Shown: positions 22,584 through 32,640, counted from the stretch's first letter. The stretch: DNA of 64,000 nucleotides from Schistocerca nitens (GCF_023898315.1 NC_064622.1:349537234-349601233); one strand, 5' to 3'. The notes: generated from the letters alone by a model not told the origin. Program-made: numbers and translations.

Positions 22584-24005
22584 CACTCCTGGAAATTGAA
22601 ATAAGAACACCGTGAATTCATTGTCCCAGGAAGGGGAAACTTTATTGACACATTCCTGGGGTCAGATACATCACATGATCACACTGACAGAACCACAGGC
22701 ACATAGACACAGGCAACAGAGCATGCACAATGTCGGCACTAGTACAATGTATATCCACCTTTCGCAGCAATGCAGGCTGCTATTCTCCCATGGAGACGAT
22801 CGTAGAGATGCTGGATGTAGTCCTGTGGAACGGCTTGCCATGCCATTTCCACCTGGCGCCTCAGTTGGACCAGCGTTCGTGCTGGACGTGCAGACCGCGT
22901 GAGACGATGCTTCATCCAGTCCCAAACATGCTCAATGGGGGACAGATCCGGAGATCTTGCTGGCCAGGGTAGTTGACTTACACCTTCTAGAGCACGTTGG
23001 GTGGCACGGGATACATGCGGACGTGCATTGTCCTGTTGGAACAGCAAGTTCCCTTGCCGGTCTAGGAATGGTAGAACGATGGGTTCGATGACGGTTTGGA
23101 TGTACCGTGCACTATTCAGTGTCCCCTCGACGATCACCAGTGGTGTACGGCCAGTGTAGGAGATCGCTCCCCACACCATGATGCCGGGTGTTGGCCCTGT
23201 GTGCCTCGGTCGTATGCAGTCCTGATTGTGGCGCTCACCTGCACGGCGCCAAACACGCATACGACCATCATTGGCACCAAGGCAGAAGCGACTCTCATCG
23301 CTGAAGACGACACGTCTCCATTCGTCCCTCCATTCACACCTGTCGCGACACCACTGGAGGCGGGCTGCACGATGTTGGGGCGTGAGCGGAAGACGGCCTA
23401 ACGGTGTGCGGGACCGTAGCCCAGCTTCATGGAGACGGTTGCGAATGGTCCTCGCCGATACCCCAGGAGCAACAGTGTCCCTAATTTGCTGGGAAGTGGC
23501 GGTGCGGTCCCCTACGGCACTGCGTAGGATCCTACGGTCTTGGCGTGCATCCGTGCGTCGCTGCGGTCCGGTCCCAGGTCGACGGGCACGTGCACCTTCC
23601 GCCGACCACTGGCGACAACATCGATGCACTGTGGAGACCTGATGCCCCACGTGTTGAGCAATTCGGCGGTACGTCCACCCGGCCTCCCGCATGCCCACTA
23701 TACGCCCTCGCTCAAAGTCCGTCAACTGCACATACGGTTCACGTCCACGCTGTCGCGGCATGCTACCAGTGTTAAAGACTGCGATGGAGCTCCGTATGCC
23801 ACGGCAAACTGGCTGACACTGACGGCGGCGGTGCACAAATGCTGCGCAGCTAGCGCCATTCGACGGCCAACACTGCAGTTCCTGGTGTGTCCGCTGTGCC
23901 GTGCGTGTGATCATTGCTTGTACAGCCCTCTCGCAGTGTCCGGAGCAAGTATGGTGGGTCTGACACACCGGTGTCAATGTGTTCTTTTTGCCATATCCAG
24001 GAGTG
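22584..24005 (-). mobile_element. Tc1-type DNA transposon, apparently intact
   Basis: Terminal inverted repeats start CACTCCTGGAAATTGAAATA at 22584, and the complementary end finishes CCATATCCAGGAGTG at 24005. TA lies on both sides (22582-22583 and 24006-24007). The element is 1422 bp, a normal length for an autonomous Tc1 copy, and encodes one uninterrupted transposase on the minus strand. It sits inside the GIY-YIG coding part of a Penelope element: joining the flanks with one TA restores the FYVGMT motif. Confidence 0.95.
22739..23761 (-). CDS. Tc1-family transposase, 340 residues, intact
   Basis: It cuts and pastes its own element at TA sites. I chose the ATG at 23761 (MPRQRGREPYVQLTDFERGR) because the frame continuing upstream to 24214 leaves the transposon through its right inverted repeat. 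Residues 10-60 and 65-120 form the paired helix-turn-helix DNA-binding domains. A GRPR-like hinge LGRLP is at about 121-125. The catalytic triad is visible as D155 (FSDESRF), D244 (FQQDNARPH) and E277 (SPDLSPIEHVW). By my count 32 residues separate D244 and E277, against 34 in typical Tc1. There are no stops or frameshifts and the length fits the family. GC content is clearly higher than in the surrounding AT-rich DNA, as expected for a recent insertion. Confidence 0.93.
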   Translation of the reverse strand: MPRQRGREPYVQLTDFERGRIVGMREAGWTYRRIAQHVGHQVSTVHRCCRQWSAEGARARRPGTGPQRRTDARQDRRILRSAVGDRTATSQQIRDTVAPGVSARTIRNRLHEAGLRSRTPLGRLPLTPQHRAARLQWCRDRCEWRDEWRRVVFSDESRFCLGANDGRMRVWRRAGERHNQDCIRPRHTGPTPGIMVWGAISYTGRTPLVIVEGTLNSARYIQTVIEPIVLPFLDRQGNLLFQQDNARPHVSRATQRALEGVSQLPWPARSPDLSPIEHVWDWMKHRLTRSARPARTLVQLRRQVEMAWQAVPQDYIQHLYDRLHGRIAACIAAKGGYTLY

Positions 24006-24985
24006 TATGTAGGCATGACAAACAATACGCTGTCTGTCCACATGAATGGCCACCGACAAACTGGGCCAATAAACAAGTGGACCACACTGTTGCTGAACAT
24101 ACTGCCAAACATGATATCCTTCACTTCAATGAGCGCTTCACAGCCTGTGCCATATGGATCCTTCCCACAATCAACAGCTTTTCTGAATTGCACAGGTGGG
24201 AACTTTCCCTGCAATATATCCTACATTCCCGTAACCCTCCTGGCCTCAAACTTCGTTAGCTGCTGACACCACCCATCCAGCCCCTTCCCTGCTCCCATTC
24301 CAGCACTACATAGCCTTCATTCCACCACTACATCCAGTCTTTTTTTATTTATTTTGTTTTTTTTATTTATTTCTCTCCTTTTCTGCCCCCCCCCCCCCCC
24401 CCCACTCTCTCCCCTGCCCACTGCCCAACCTGCAGCATTTCACTGTCCACCATCCCCATCATACTATCCGTCCCGCACCCCGCCCCAGCCTCCTCCTTTC
24501 CCCCACTTAGTCACCACTCCCATCATACACTGGTACTGCTGCTCGCAGTGTGGTTTCAGTTGCCTGAGACTACAGTCATGTGAGTGGGTTGACAAAAGCA
24601 TTAAGTGTGAAAATAATTTTTGTTGTGCCTATCTCCGACTCAGCATCTCTACTATATGGTGAGTGGCAACTTTCCTTCTCATAATATTGATACAGAGAAA
24701 TATGTAATGTACAACACACACAAGAGCCAAGAGGGAATAATGAGAGTGGAAGACCAAGCATGAAGAGCTCAGATTGAGAAGGGTGTAAGACAGGGATGTA
24801 GTCTTTCATCGCCAGTGTTCGATATATATGTTGAAGAAGCAATGAGGGAAATACACGAAAGGTTAAGGGGTGGAATTAAAATTCAAGGTGAAAGGATGTC
24901 AATGATATGGTTTGTTGATGACATTGCTATCCTCAGTAAAAATGAAGAATTACATGACCTGCTGAATAGAATGAACAGTCTAATG

Positions 24986-25202
24986 CAGTGGTTCCCAACC
25001 TTTCTTAGACCATTACCCATGAATGCAATTAGATATTAGTTAGTAGCCCTGACCATCCTTCTCCCTGCCATTGTTGCTCTCCCTCCCCCACATTATCATC
25101 AACTTCAGCACTTAACTAAACTGTAGAATGAAAGACTTTTCTTGGAACACTTTTGTATTTAAAATGATCAAAGATGTGAAAGATGAATGATATTTAGTGC
25201 GT

Positions 25203-25263
<61 letters not shown>

Positions 25264-26025
25264 AATGCTGATTCAATTTGTGGTGCATCGCAAGTGCTAC
25301 CCACAACTCCTTCTCAGATGAAAAAAGCTTACTATTCACAGTGAGAGCAGACAATTGCTATAAAACATACTTCCCCTGCATTACTCCTCTCCACTGTGGG
25401 ATTTGGTTGGCCTGCACACTGCAACCCCATTTAAAATCAAATAAGTTCAGGTGTGTGCACTATGCTTACTGTCTGGGAATCACATGGTTGCTGAACCCCT
25501 TACTTCTGAGTTGGTATGAGTGGGCTGAATTCAGCCTGTTCATACTTTGTGCCTAATCCATCTAATGATAATACTGTGCACAACCTTATGTAGTTACTAC
25601 TGCGTTGTGCTGTCAATTAATTCAGTTAGCTATTTCGAAGAAAGTAATGAAACAATATCTGGACAATTGCAAGTACTATCTACAACTTGGAGAGGACATT
25701 TTCTGGAGATATTTAGCGTTTATTATGTATATGTCTCACTTTATAATCAACAATGTATGGAATAAAACACAAGATATGTGTGTATTGGGTGGACTATGTG
25801 AGAAACCTGTAAACTACACCAGATTAATGCTACTAATTGGAAAAAGTAATTATTGATAACTTATATAAACAATATTAGAGTTATACAAAATTGTGGTAAT
25901 AGTTATGATCTTTTGAAAATAATTTAGCTTCATGGCTGAAATAGAATTGAACTGTTTAGTTTTTAGTCCTACAAAAATTTCATTTTACTGCGCAGGGGTA
26001 ATTACCCCCAGGCTGGGAACAACTG
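24986..26025. mobile_element. Non-autonomous hAT transposon
   Basis: The terminal inverted repeats are CAGTGGTTCCCAACC at 24986 and, from the other end, CAGTTGTTCCCAGCC. They are flanked by an 8-bp duplication with one mismatch, GTCTAATG (24978-24985) and GTCCAATG (26026-26033), the length typical of hAT. The 1040-bp interior has no transposase-like frame and includes a (GT)n run at about 25205-25258. It interrupts the RTE reverse transcriptase just after its active site. Confidence 0.85.
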
Positions 26026-26126
26026 GTCCAATGAGTACAGAATATGGATTGAGAGTAAATGAAAGAAATAAAAAAGTAATGAGAAGCAGCAGAAATGAGG
26101 ACAGTGAGAAACTTAACATCAGGATT

Positions 26127-26291
26127 AATCAAACAATGCAAAATGCTATATATACTTAAAAATAATATGAAAAGGAACGTTGCTGCTCACCATACAGCAG
26201 AGATCCTGAGTCGCAGATAGGCACAACAAAAAGACTGTCACAATATAAGCTTTTGGCCAACAAAGCCTTTGTTGAAAATAAACACCAACCG

Positions 26292-26342
<51 letters not shown>

Positions 26343-26558
26343 CTGCAGCCTCTGGCAGCTGAAGTGTGACTTCAACTGCTAGAGGCTACAGTCTCGTGTG
26401 TGTGTGTGTGTGAGTGCGCGCGCGCGCGGTTGGTATCTATTTTCGACAAAGGCTTTTTTGGCCAAAAGCTTATATTGTGACCGTCTTTTTGTTGAGCCTA
26501 CATGGAACTAAGCATCTCCACTATATGATGGGTAGCAACTTTTCTTTTCATAATATTG
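26127..26558. mobile_element. Penelope tail foldback element
   Basis: This is an inverted dimer of the Penelope 3' tail: the left arm at about 26127-26345 is the reverse complement of the right arm at about 26370-26558. Alternating CG/CA and GT/GC microsatellites lie in the arms and a short GAAGTGTGACTTCAACTG centre joins them. It is bounded by a perfect 14-bp duplication, TTAACATCAGGATT (26113-26126 and 26559-26572), so the whole palindrome arrived in one event. It contains no coding. Confidence 0.85.
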
Positions 26559-27189
26559 TTAACATCAGGATTGATAGTCATGAAGTAGGTGAAGATACGG
26601 AATTCTACTACCTAAGCAGCAAAATAACCAATGATGGATAGAGCAAGGAGGACATCAAAAGCAGACTAGTGCTAGCAAAAAGACATTCCTGGCCAAGAGA
26701 AGTCTACTAGTATCAAACATAGACCTTAATTTGAGGAAGAAATTCCTGAGAATGTATGTCTGGAGTGCAGCATTGTATGGTAGTAAAACATGGACTGGGG
26801 AAAAACCAGAACATAAGAGATTTGAAACATTTGAGATATGGTGCTACAGACAAATGTCAAAATTAGGTGGACTGATAAGGTAGGAAATGAGGAGGTTCTG
26901 CGCAGAATTGGAGATGAAAGGAATATTTGAAAAACACACACAAGAAGGAGGGACAGGATAATAGGACATCTGTTAAGACATCACGAAATAATTTCCATGG
27001 TACTAGAGGAACTGTAGAGAGTATTAACTGTGGAGGAAGACAGAGATTGGAATACATCCAGCATGTAATTGAGGAAATAGGCTGCAAGTGCTACTCTGAG
27101 ATGAAGAGGTTGGCACAGGAGAGGAATTTGTGGCAGGCCGCATCAAACCATCAGAAGACTGATGACTCAAAAAACAGTAGCCTAATCCT

Positions 27190-28300
27190 TCGAATCCTAT
27201 TTCCTTCCCTGGGTACAGGTGCCTTTCCAGTTTTCAGGTACAGATCTTGTGATAAGCAAGTGGTTGAATATGATTGCTAGGTATGGAGCAATTGTATCGG
27301 CATACTCTGAAAGGAACATAACTGGTATAAATCTGGACCAGAGGCCTTGTGTATATTAAGTGATTATGCTGCTTTGCTACACTGAGGATATCTACTTCTA
27401 AGTTAATAATGTTGGCAGATGTTCTGGATTTAAATTCTGGGATATTTACTTTATCTTCTTTGGTGAAGGAGTTTCAGAAAACTGTGTTTAATAACTGCTT
27501 TTGTGGCACTGCCGTCAGTAACATTAGCGTTACTATTATGCAGTGAAGGTATCGATTGAATCTTGCCACTGGTGTACTTTACATCCGACCAGGAGGTATT
27601 TGGGTGTTGCTCCCAGATTTTCAGATAGTGTCTCGTTGTGGAAACTATTAAAAGCAGCTCACATCGAAGATCATGTTAAATTTTGAGCTTCTGTAAAACT
27701 TTGCCAATCTTGGGGATTTTGCATTCTTTTAAATTTGGCATGTTCTACACATTTAAACCAGACTGGAAGGAGTGGAGAATGTCTCTTAGTTAGGTGTCAA
27801 CTGATATTCAGCTCCTTTTTTAAACAGATATCTTCTGCATTTATTTTTGGTGGAGTTGGATGTCATGGTATTCAGTCTTGCTACACCAACTTTTTAGTCT
27901 CTAATCCCTGTATCCGTCATGATGCTCCCTCTATTTGCTCTGCATTCTTTGTTATTAAGAGGTCAAATATGTTTTTGCAACAGTTCCTTCCTTGAGTGAG
28001 CTCCTGAACTAACTGTTCAAAATAATGTTTTGGAAAAGTGTTCAGTACAATTTCGAGTGACACTATATGTCAACCACTGACTTTAAACATGTATTTTTGC
28101 CAACATATTGAGGGTAGATTAAAGTTACCACCAACTATAATTGTATGACTAGTGTATTTGTTTGTAACAGACTCAAGTTTTCTTTTACTTTAAACTCTCT
28201 GGCAACTGTATCATCCAAATCTGTGGGTGGAGGGGGTCATTAAAAGGAACCAGTTATTAATTTATTCCAGTTGTCAAATACAATCTCTACCCACACTAAC
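27190..28300 (-). pseudogene. LINE endonuclease and RT start
   Basis: This is part of the LINE 18540-29770. On the minus strand, GGNFNLPSICW (about 28120) is the endonuclease GDFN-type motif, followed by ELTQGRNCCKNIFDLLITKN (about 28000-27950), a linker, KASGPD (about 27345) and LYLKTGKAPVP (about 27240). Multiple stops and frameshifts. Confidence 0.65.
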
Positions 28301-28899
28301 TTACATGAACAACCTACTTCAGTTTCACTGCAAGGTAAACTACTTCTGACAGTAATTAGCACTCTACTACTAACTGCATTTAATCATCTATCTTTTCCAA
28401 ACACAGTAAGGTCATTTGCAAAAATTTTGGCCGAACTTATATTCAGCTTTAGCTAGCCTTCCATACCTACAATGATTTGAGCTTCAATGCTTTCTATTAG
28501 CACTTGGTGATGTGGTTCTTTCCCAACACAGCTACAACTACCGCACTGATTGTTGTTAGGTCTACCCTCATCCTGTCTTTGACCTGCACCCTTCTAGACT
28601 GATGACCTCTATCTGTATTCTCCCCAAGACCCTCTAACTTAAAAAAAACTGCCTAGTCCCCTCCACACAGCCCCTGCTATCTGTGTAGCTGCTACCTGTG
28701 TATAGAGGACCCCTGACCTATTAAGTGGAACCCCAGAATCAACCACCCTAATGTACAAGTAGAGGAAACTTTAGCCTACACGGTCGCAGAACCATATGAG
28801 CCTCATATTCAGTCCCTCCACTCAATCCTGTTGATGACACTTCAGAGGTTGAGCTTTGCTTTCATCTTGCAAGCAAAATGACAGTCTTCACCAATTCAG

Positions 28900-29700
28900 C
28901 TAGCACCTGAAACCATACAGAATCTCTTTCAATCCAAAGCTACACACACTGTTAGTATCAACATGAGTCGCTGCAGTTTGCTGCACCCTCTGTCTTCATG
29001 GTATCCAGAAGCACCTGTTCCACATCTGGAATGACTCCTCCCGGTACACACATAGAGTGCACACTGGTTTCCTTCCCCTCCTTGGCAGCAGTATCCGTAA
29101 GGGACCCCATTACATGCTTAACATTGGAGCTCCCAGCAACAAGTAGTTTCATCTTTATGACTGCCCAGATCTTGCAAGCCAAGAGGCAGCCCCTGAAAAT
29201 GGGTAAGTGACTGCATCCGGGTCAGGATGTTTATCAGTCAGTGCATAAAACCTGTCCATCAGATAAACTGGGGATGTCCTCCAATTGGCCACCTGGGATG
29301 TCCTTCACGACTTGCCACAGCTTGTAATCACTCCCACTTGACCAGGGTGAGGTGTCAACGTCAGTGCGGGCAGTACCTGGGGCAGTCACAGCAGTGGACC
29401 AATCGAAATGTGCTAGACATCCATAGGATCCCCTCATCCGGACCTTCACAGTGGTGCCCATTGACAACAGCTTTAACCTGTGTGACCAAAGCCAGCACCA
29501 CCTGGAGATGTGAGCAGAGGGTCACCAAGTCAGCTTGCAACAGATCAGAGCAATCACAGTTTCTATTCATACTAAAGGCAACAGAAATACACCCTAGGTG
29601 GTTATTAAAATGCAGAACTGTGCCTGACAAATACAAGAACATGCACAAAATTTTGGAGTTTAAACTAAAGAACACAGAGGAATTTCACAATAAGTCTTTT
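28900..29700 (-). pseudogene. LINE ORF1-like region, possible SGNH/esterase remnant
   Basis: The minus-strand frames at 29675-29361, 29467-29234 and 29182-28958 lie upstream of the endonuclease in the position of ORF1. The last reads KLLVAGSSNVKHVMGSLTD and then VHSMCVPGGVIPDVEQVL. The first part resembles block I (GDSN) of SGNH hydrolases, which form the esterase domain in ORF1 proteins of several CR1-group LINEs. The nucleophile context and the later HxGTND block are degraded. The assignment rests on position and this partial motif. Confidence 0.5.
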
Positions 29701-29933
29701 GTTATGAGAAGTAGTGTCAGTTCACAAAAAAACTGTGTACTTCAATGTACTTCTGCAGTGACAAAAGCTACCACTTGACTGAAGGATATAACAGTGGCAA
29801 TGAGCTATCAAGCTACAATTGGGATGCTGTAATTCAGTATTGACAGGAACCCTTAACTGCAAAATACATGATCATCCAAAAGTTGCAGAGGATTTGTTAG
29901 TTTTCCCATTTCTAACTGCAGGATTTCTTAATA

Positions 29934-30794
29934 TAAGGGGCAGTTAGCTGAAAATGAGCAACATGGGAAAAAGAAAGTGAGGTGTTTATTATTTCAAAAG
30001 TAGTTGTCACAACTATTAATACATTTATCAGACTTTGAGACAACCTGGTAATGCCTTTGTGGAAAAATGTTTGTCGATGGAACCATTATTGCATCTAGGC
30101 ACATTCCTTTTCGTGCAAAGTGAATAGATCTTTCTTCAGGGTTCCAAAAATACAGAAATCAAATGTTGAGAGATTTGAACTGTATAGAGGATGGATAGGT
30201 GTTTTCTAGTGAAACTTCTGTAGAATAGTAGAAACAACTTTCCAACAAAATTCCCGTCTACATGTTGCCTTGCCGGCCGCTGTGGCCAAGTGGTTCTAGG
30301 CGCTTCAGTCCAGGACCGCGCGACTGCTATGGTCGCAGGTTCGAATCCTGCCTCGGGCATGGATGTGTGTGATGTCTGTAGGTTAGTTAGGTTTAAGTAG
30401 TTCTAAGTTCTAGGGACTGATGACCTCAGATGTTAAGTCCCATAGTGCTCAGAGCCATTTGAACCATTTTTTACATGTTGCCAAGATTGTTTTGACTATG
30501 TTGCAGAAATTTTGCGGGGAAGCCCTTACACATATTTGACACAGTCCCAATCTCTCCCCACGTGTTTTCCACATTGTTGGAATCCCAAAGAATGGGAGTC
30601 ATATTTGTCTATTTACTTCAGACAAAGAGAGGCATGCCTGTGTACAAACATGGCAAACAACTTTCCATTCAGGCATTAACTGTCTTGTCTCAAAGTAGAA
30701 TACGTATATTTACAGTTATGGCAATTACTCTTGAAATAATAAACAGTTCACTTACTTTTTTCCATTAGTCTCGTTTTCATTTGACTGACCCTTA
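29934..30794 (-). mobile_element. Decayed mariner-like element containing a SINE
   Basis: Imperfect inverted repeats, TAAGGGGCAGTTAGCTGAAA at the left and TAAGGGTCAGTCAAATGAAA read inward from the right, have TA at each side. On the minus strand near 30190-30090 the sequence reads SPDLSTFDFCIFGTLKKDLF, the region of the last catalytic residue in mariner transposases. Most of the transposase is lost. A SINE (30270-30471) was inserted later. Confidence 0.7.
30270..30471 (+). repeat. tRNA-derived SINE (family B) with target duplication
   Basis: The head is GCCGGCCGCTGTGGCCAAGT with a canonical box B, GGTTCGAATCC, near 30340. The body is the same as at 5062-5251. It is flanked by the perfect 11-bp duplication TACATGTTGCC (30259-30269 and 30472-30482). 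The well-preserved head suggests a young copy. Confidence 0.92.
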
Positions 30795-31005
30795 TAAGAC
30801 TCAGTAATCTGGTTTGTAAGGTGGTAATTTTGAGTGTATATTACTTCTTTCTATTCATCTGGCAACTGCTTTTGCATTATTTGAAAACATGGCACACAGT
30901 CAGAGGAACTTTCACTCATCAGTGCCATCTACCATGACAATGATGCATTTCCATGCCCATGTTCACAGGACCTTGTTTTCTCCATCTCCAGTCAGGAATC
31001 TGTCC

Positions 31006-31093
31006 CTGCAGTCGGTTGGTTTTATTAATATTCAAGCTGCATAGGAAAGGCTTCCTATGCAGCTTGAATATTAATAAAACCAACCGACTGCAG
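31006..31093. repeat. Perfect 42-bp inverted repeat with 4-base loop
   Basis: Bases 31006-31047 are exactly complementary to 31052-31093, leaving the loop AGGC. The arm begins CTGCAGTCGGTTGGTTTTAT. The structure lies at the edge of the Ty3-like pol remnant. It would form a very stable hairpin in RNA or single-stranded DNA. Confidence 0.95.
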
Positions 31094-31129
31094 TATGGGG
31101 TTTATTAATAATATAGAAAAGCATCTTTG

Positions 31130-32160
31130 TTACAGTTCTAGATACTCATTCCACTATTCCTTATGCTTCAGGATGAAAAGATGTTGTCCGCCACATTTTG
31201 ACTATCAATAGTTTTGAAATTTGGACAGTAACAAAGGCACAAATTTTGCCCCTTGGTCTGTAAGAACTTCATAGGGAAGGCAGAACCAAGTTTATAATGA
31301 ACACCTTCACCCCAGGTTTTGTTGTAATGTCAGCAGTAGGTGGTCAATCATTGATAATATATTTTTGTTGTTTAGTTGGGGCTGTGGAATGGACCCAAGT
31401 ATTCTAGAGTAACAATTTCAAATGCCCTGGCAACTTCAAGTAGCAGCTACAATGAAATCCTATGCTTAGTCTGTTGCGCAGTGAATTCTACTGCAAATAG
31501 ATTCCTCTATATCTTGCCGTCAGTTTTTCCACCAAGACGTAGTGGTCACACATGCATTCTAGCCAGGCTCCCACTATGATAAGCTTGAATACTGTCATGA
31601 CACTGCACTTTGCTGGGGTGTTTTCATCATAACAAACTAGTTTCCTTGTAGAGTTTTGTGGTACAAAACACAGTCTTTAAGAAACAAATTCTGGCTAGGT
31701 GGCAAATTGTTGGAATACCTCACATTTTCTTTGAGCTTCTCCCAACTCATCTACAAGCACTTCACCTACCTGCAGCATGCAAGCCTTCCTACTTAATACA
31801 TCGGCATTTTGATGTAGTTTGCTGCACTTCATAACTGCCTCACTAAGTTTCTATGCCCATTCTATCAATCAGCTACTCGGGTATTTTCTGTGTGAAAGCC
31901 TTAGGACTGTCGCATGGTCATGGACTTAAGTGAAATGGCTGCCACAAAGACAGCATATGAAATAACTTACACCAAATACCAGAGCTAATAGCTCCTACTC
32001 AGCAGCACTCTAGTTAACTAATGCTTTGTTAAGTTGTCGAGAAACATAGCTAATCAGTCTTTTTCTTCCTTCTTGTTTGTAGCGCAATACACAGCCATTA
32101 GCATAACCACTGTAAAACGCAACCAGTTTTCATGGCTACATTTTAGTTACTTAACTTGCT
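31130..32160 (-). pseudogene. Ty3/gypsy-like pol remnant (RNase H and integrase)
   Basis: On the minus strand the sequence near 32100-31930 reads GCVLRYKQEGRKRLISYVSR and then QLNKAL and ELLALVFGVSYF, the RNase H region of Ty3-type pol. Further on, near 31430-31380, FEIVTLEYLGPFHSP matches the start of the integrase catalytic core, and near 31270 a degraded LTDQG-like segment appears. There are many stops and frameshifts. No protease, RT or envelope was seen, and no flanking long terminal repeats were identified with confidence. It is an old, inactive fragment. Confidence 0.65.
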
Positions 32161-32299
32161 GATCATCAATGGTTTGAATCAGATATGTAGTTCAGGTCTG
32201 TAGCAGTTCCTCCGCCCAAAATGATATCTGGATCAAGTTTTACACACGAGACAATTTATGTCACATTAATGAAGAAATAACATAGGCAAAATGGACATT

Positions 32300-32640
32300 A
32301 TACTTTTTAAGTGAGTTTATTGCATCACAATACAGATAACACTGACATTGGTTTAGTGTACAAATAACATAGACTGACGTAATACAACTACTGCCATGGG
32401 TGTTTATGTAGGTTCCAACAACTACAAAGTTACATTAGGAATTGTTTAAACAGAAGTTAATTGGATTTAGAATTATGATTTCAATGGCTTCACAAAATTG
32501 GTTACAGAATGTGGCCTTATAATTCATTACAATTTTTCTGAAATAGTTAGCATGTCAAAATACTTCAGTTCTTGAATTAAAGTTAAGTGAAGCATACATC
32601 AATAACAATGTTGTAATCACTTCTGTTAATTAACCACATG
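32300..32640. repeat. Dispersed repeat X, copy 1
   Basis: This stretch, from TGACATTGGTTTAGTGTAC to ATCACTTCTGTTAATTA, is clearly similar to 41500-41820 in the same orientation, with shared blocks such as ACATCAATAACAATGT and GTTACAATKTTTCTGAAA. It lies next to the Ty3-like pol remnant, so it may be an LTR or untranslated part of that family. Its identity is unproven. Confidence 0.55.

Larger units (their letters stand above)
22050..24689 (+). mobile_element. Penelope-like element with inverted tail, carrying a Tc1
   Basis: It is flanked by ATACAGAGA at 22041-22049 and 24690-24698. The left arm (22050-22440) is the reverse complement of the element's 3' tail (24380-24689). Between them lies a plus-strand 3' part of a Penelope pol: a cysteine cluster (PRCKTCPIHPPTTTYSS, about 22460-22500), the start of the GIY-YIG domain (CNHCAAFYVGM, to 22583) and, after the Tc1, TNNTLSVHMNGHRQTG and the C-terminus (FNERFTACAIWILP, SELHRWELSLQYIL) to about 24258. 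The RT is missing. Penelope elements are retroelements with an RT related to telomerase and a GIY-YIG endonuclease, and inverted partial copies are characteristic of them. Confidence 0.85.
19790..27172 (+). mobile_element. RTE-type LINE, split by three later insertions
   Basis: Four plus-strand pieces collinear with an RTE element are 19790-22049, 24690-24985, 26026-26126 and 26559-27172. Each gap is another element with its own target duplication (ATACAGAGA, GTCTAATG/GTCCAATG, TTAACATCAGGATT), and the RTE reading resumes after each. The element begins with a non-coding leader (to about 20260) and ends near CAGAAGACTGATGACTC. It is a different RTE lineage from the one at 11438-14707 and lies in the opposite orientation. 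Confidence 0.85.
20260..27172 (+). pseudogene. RTE endonuclease-RT polyprotein, multiply interrupted
   Basis: The endonuclease begins near 20260 (VEKLENLKRENQRLNLHIV, VSEMKWKEDKDF) and reaches GADVDSNHHLVVVKSRLK at 20870-20930. The RT starts near 21570 (NKAEGIDNIPP) and is interrupted at 22049 by a Penelope-like element. It resumes at 24700 with GVRQGCSLSSPVFDIYVEEA and the catalytic FVDD near 24910, so both aspartates remain. It is interrupted again by hAT (24986) and a Penelope foldback (26127), and ends with RKKFLRMYVWSAALYGSKTW (26730-26790) and a C-terminal region to about 27170. An A-run of about 22 bases near 21921-21942 has expanded inside the RT. Dead through stops and frameshifts as well as the insertions. 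Confidence 0.8.
18540..29770 (-). mobile_element. CR1/Jockey-group LINE, split by an RTE insertion
   Basis: Two minus-strand pieces form one element. The right piece (29770-27190) carries ORF1-like sequence, the endonuclease, and the beginning of RT up to KASGPD and LYLKTGKAPVP. The left piece (19790-18540) starts exactly where that stops (NYRPISLTSI) and runs through RT to a 3' end rich in CATTTACATCTACATCTGCATC units. The order and the continuity of the RT across the gap indicate that the plus-strand RTE at about 19790-27172 inserted into a once-contiguous LINE. Confidence 0.75.

Noticed and set aside
22232-22651. 139-codon minus-strand frame with a proline run
   Set aside because: Antisense reading of the GC/G-rich Penelope tail and a Tc1 end; shadow frame.
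23762-24214. N-terminal 151-residue extension of the Tc1 transposase frame
   Set aside because: It runs out through the terminal inverted repeat into the host Penelope, so it cannot be part of the native protein.
23540-24259. 239-codon plus-strand frame
   Set aside because: Antisense shadow of the Tc1 transposase plus its terminal repeat; only the last part coincides with Penelope coding.
31130-32160. Endogenous viral element with envelope
   Set aside because: Only RNase H and integrase-like remnants of a Ty3-type retrotransposon are visible; no envelope or other viral gene was seen.
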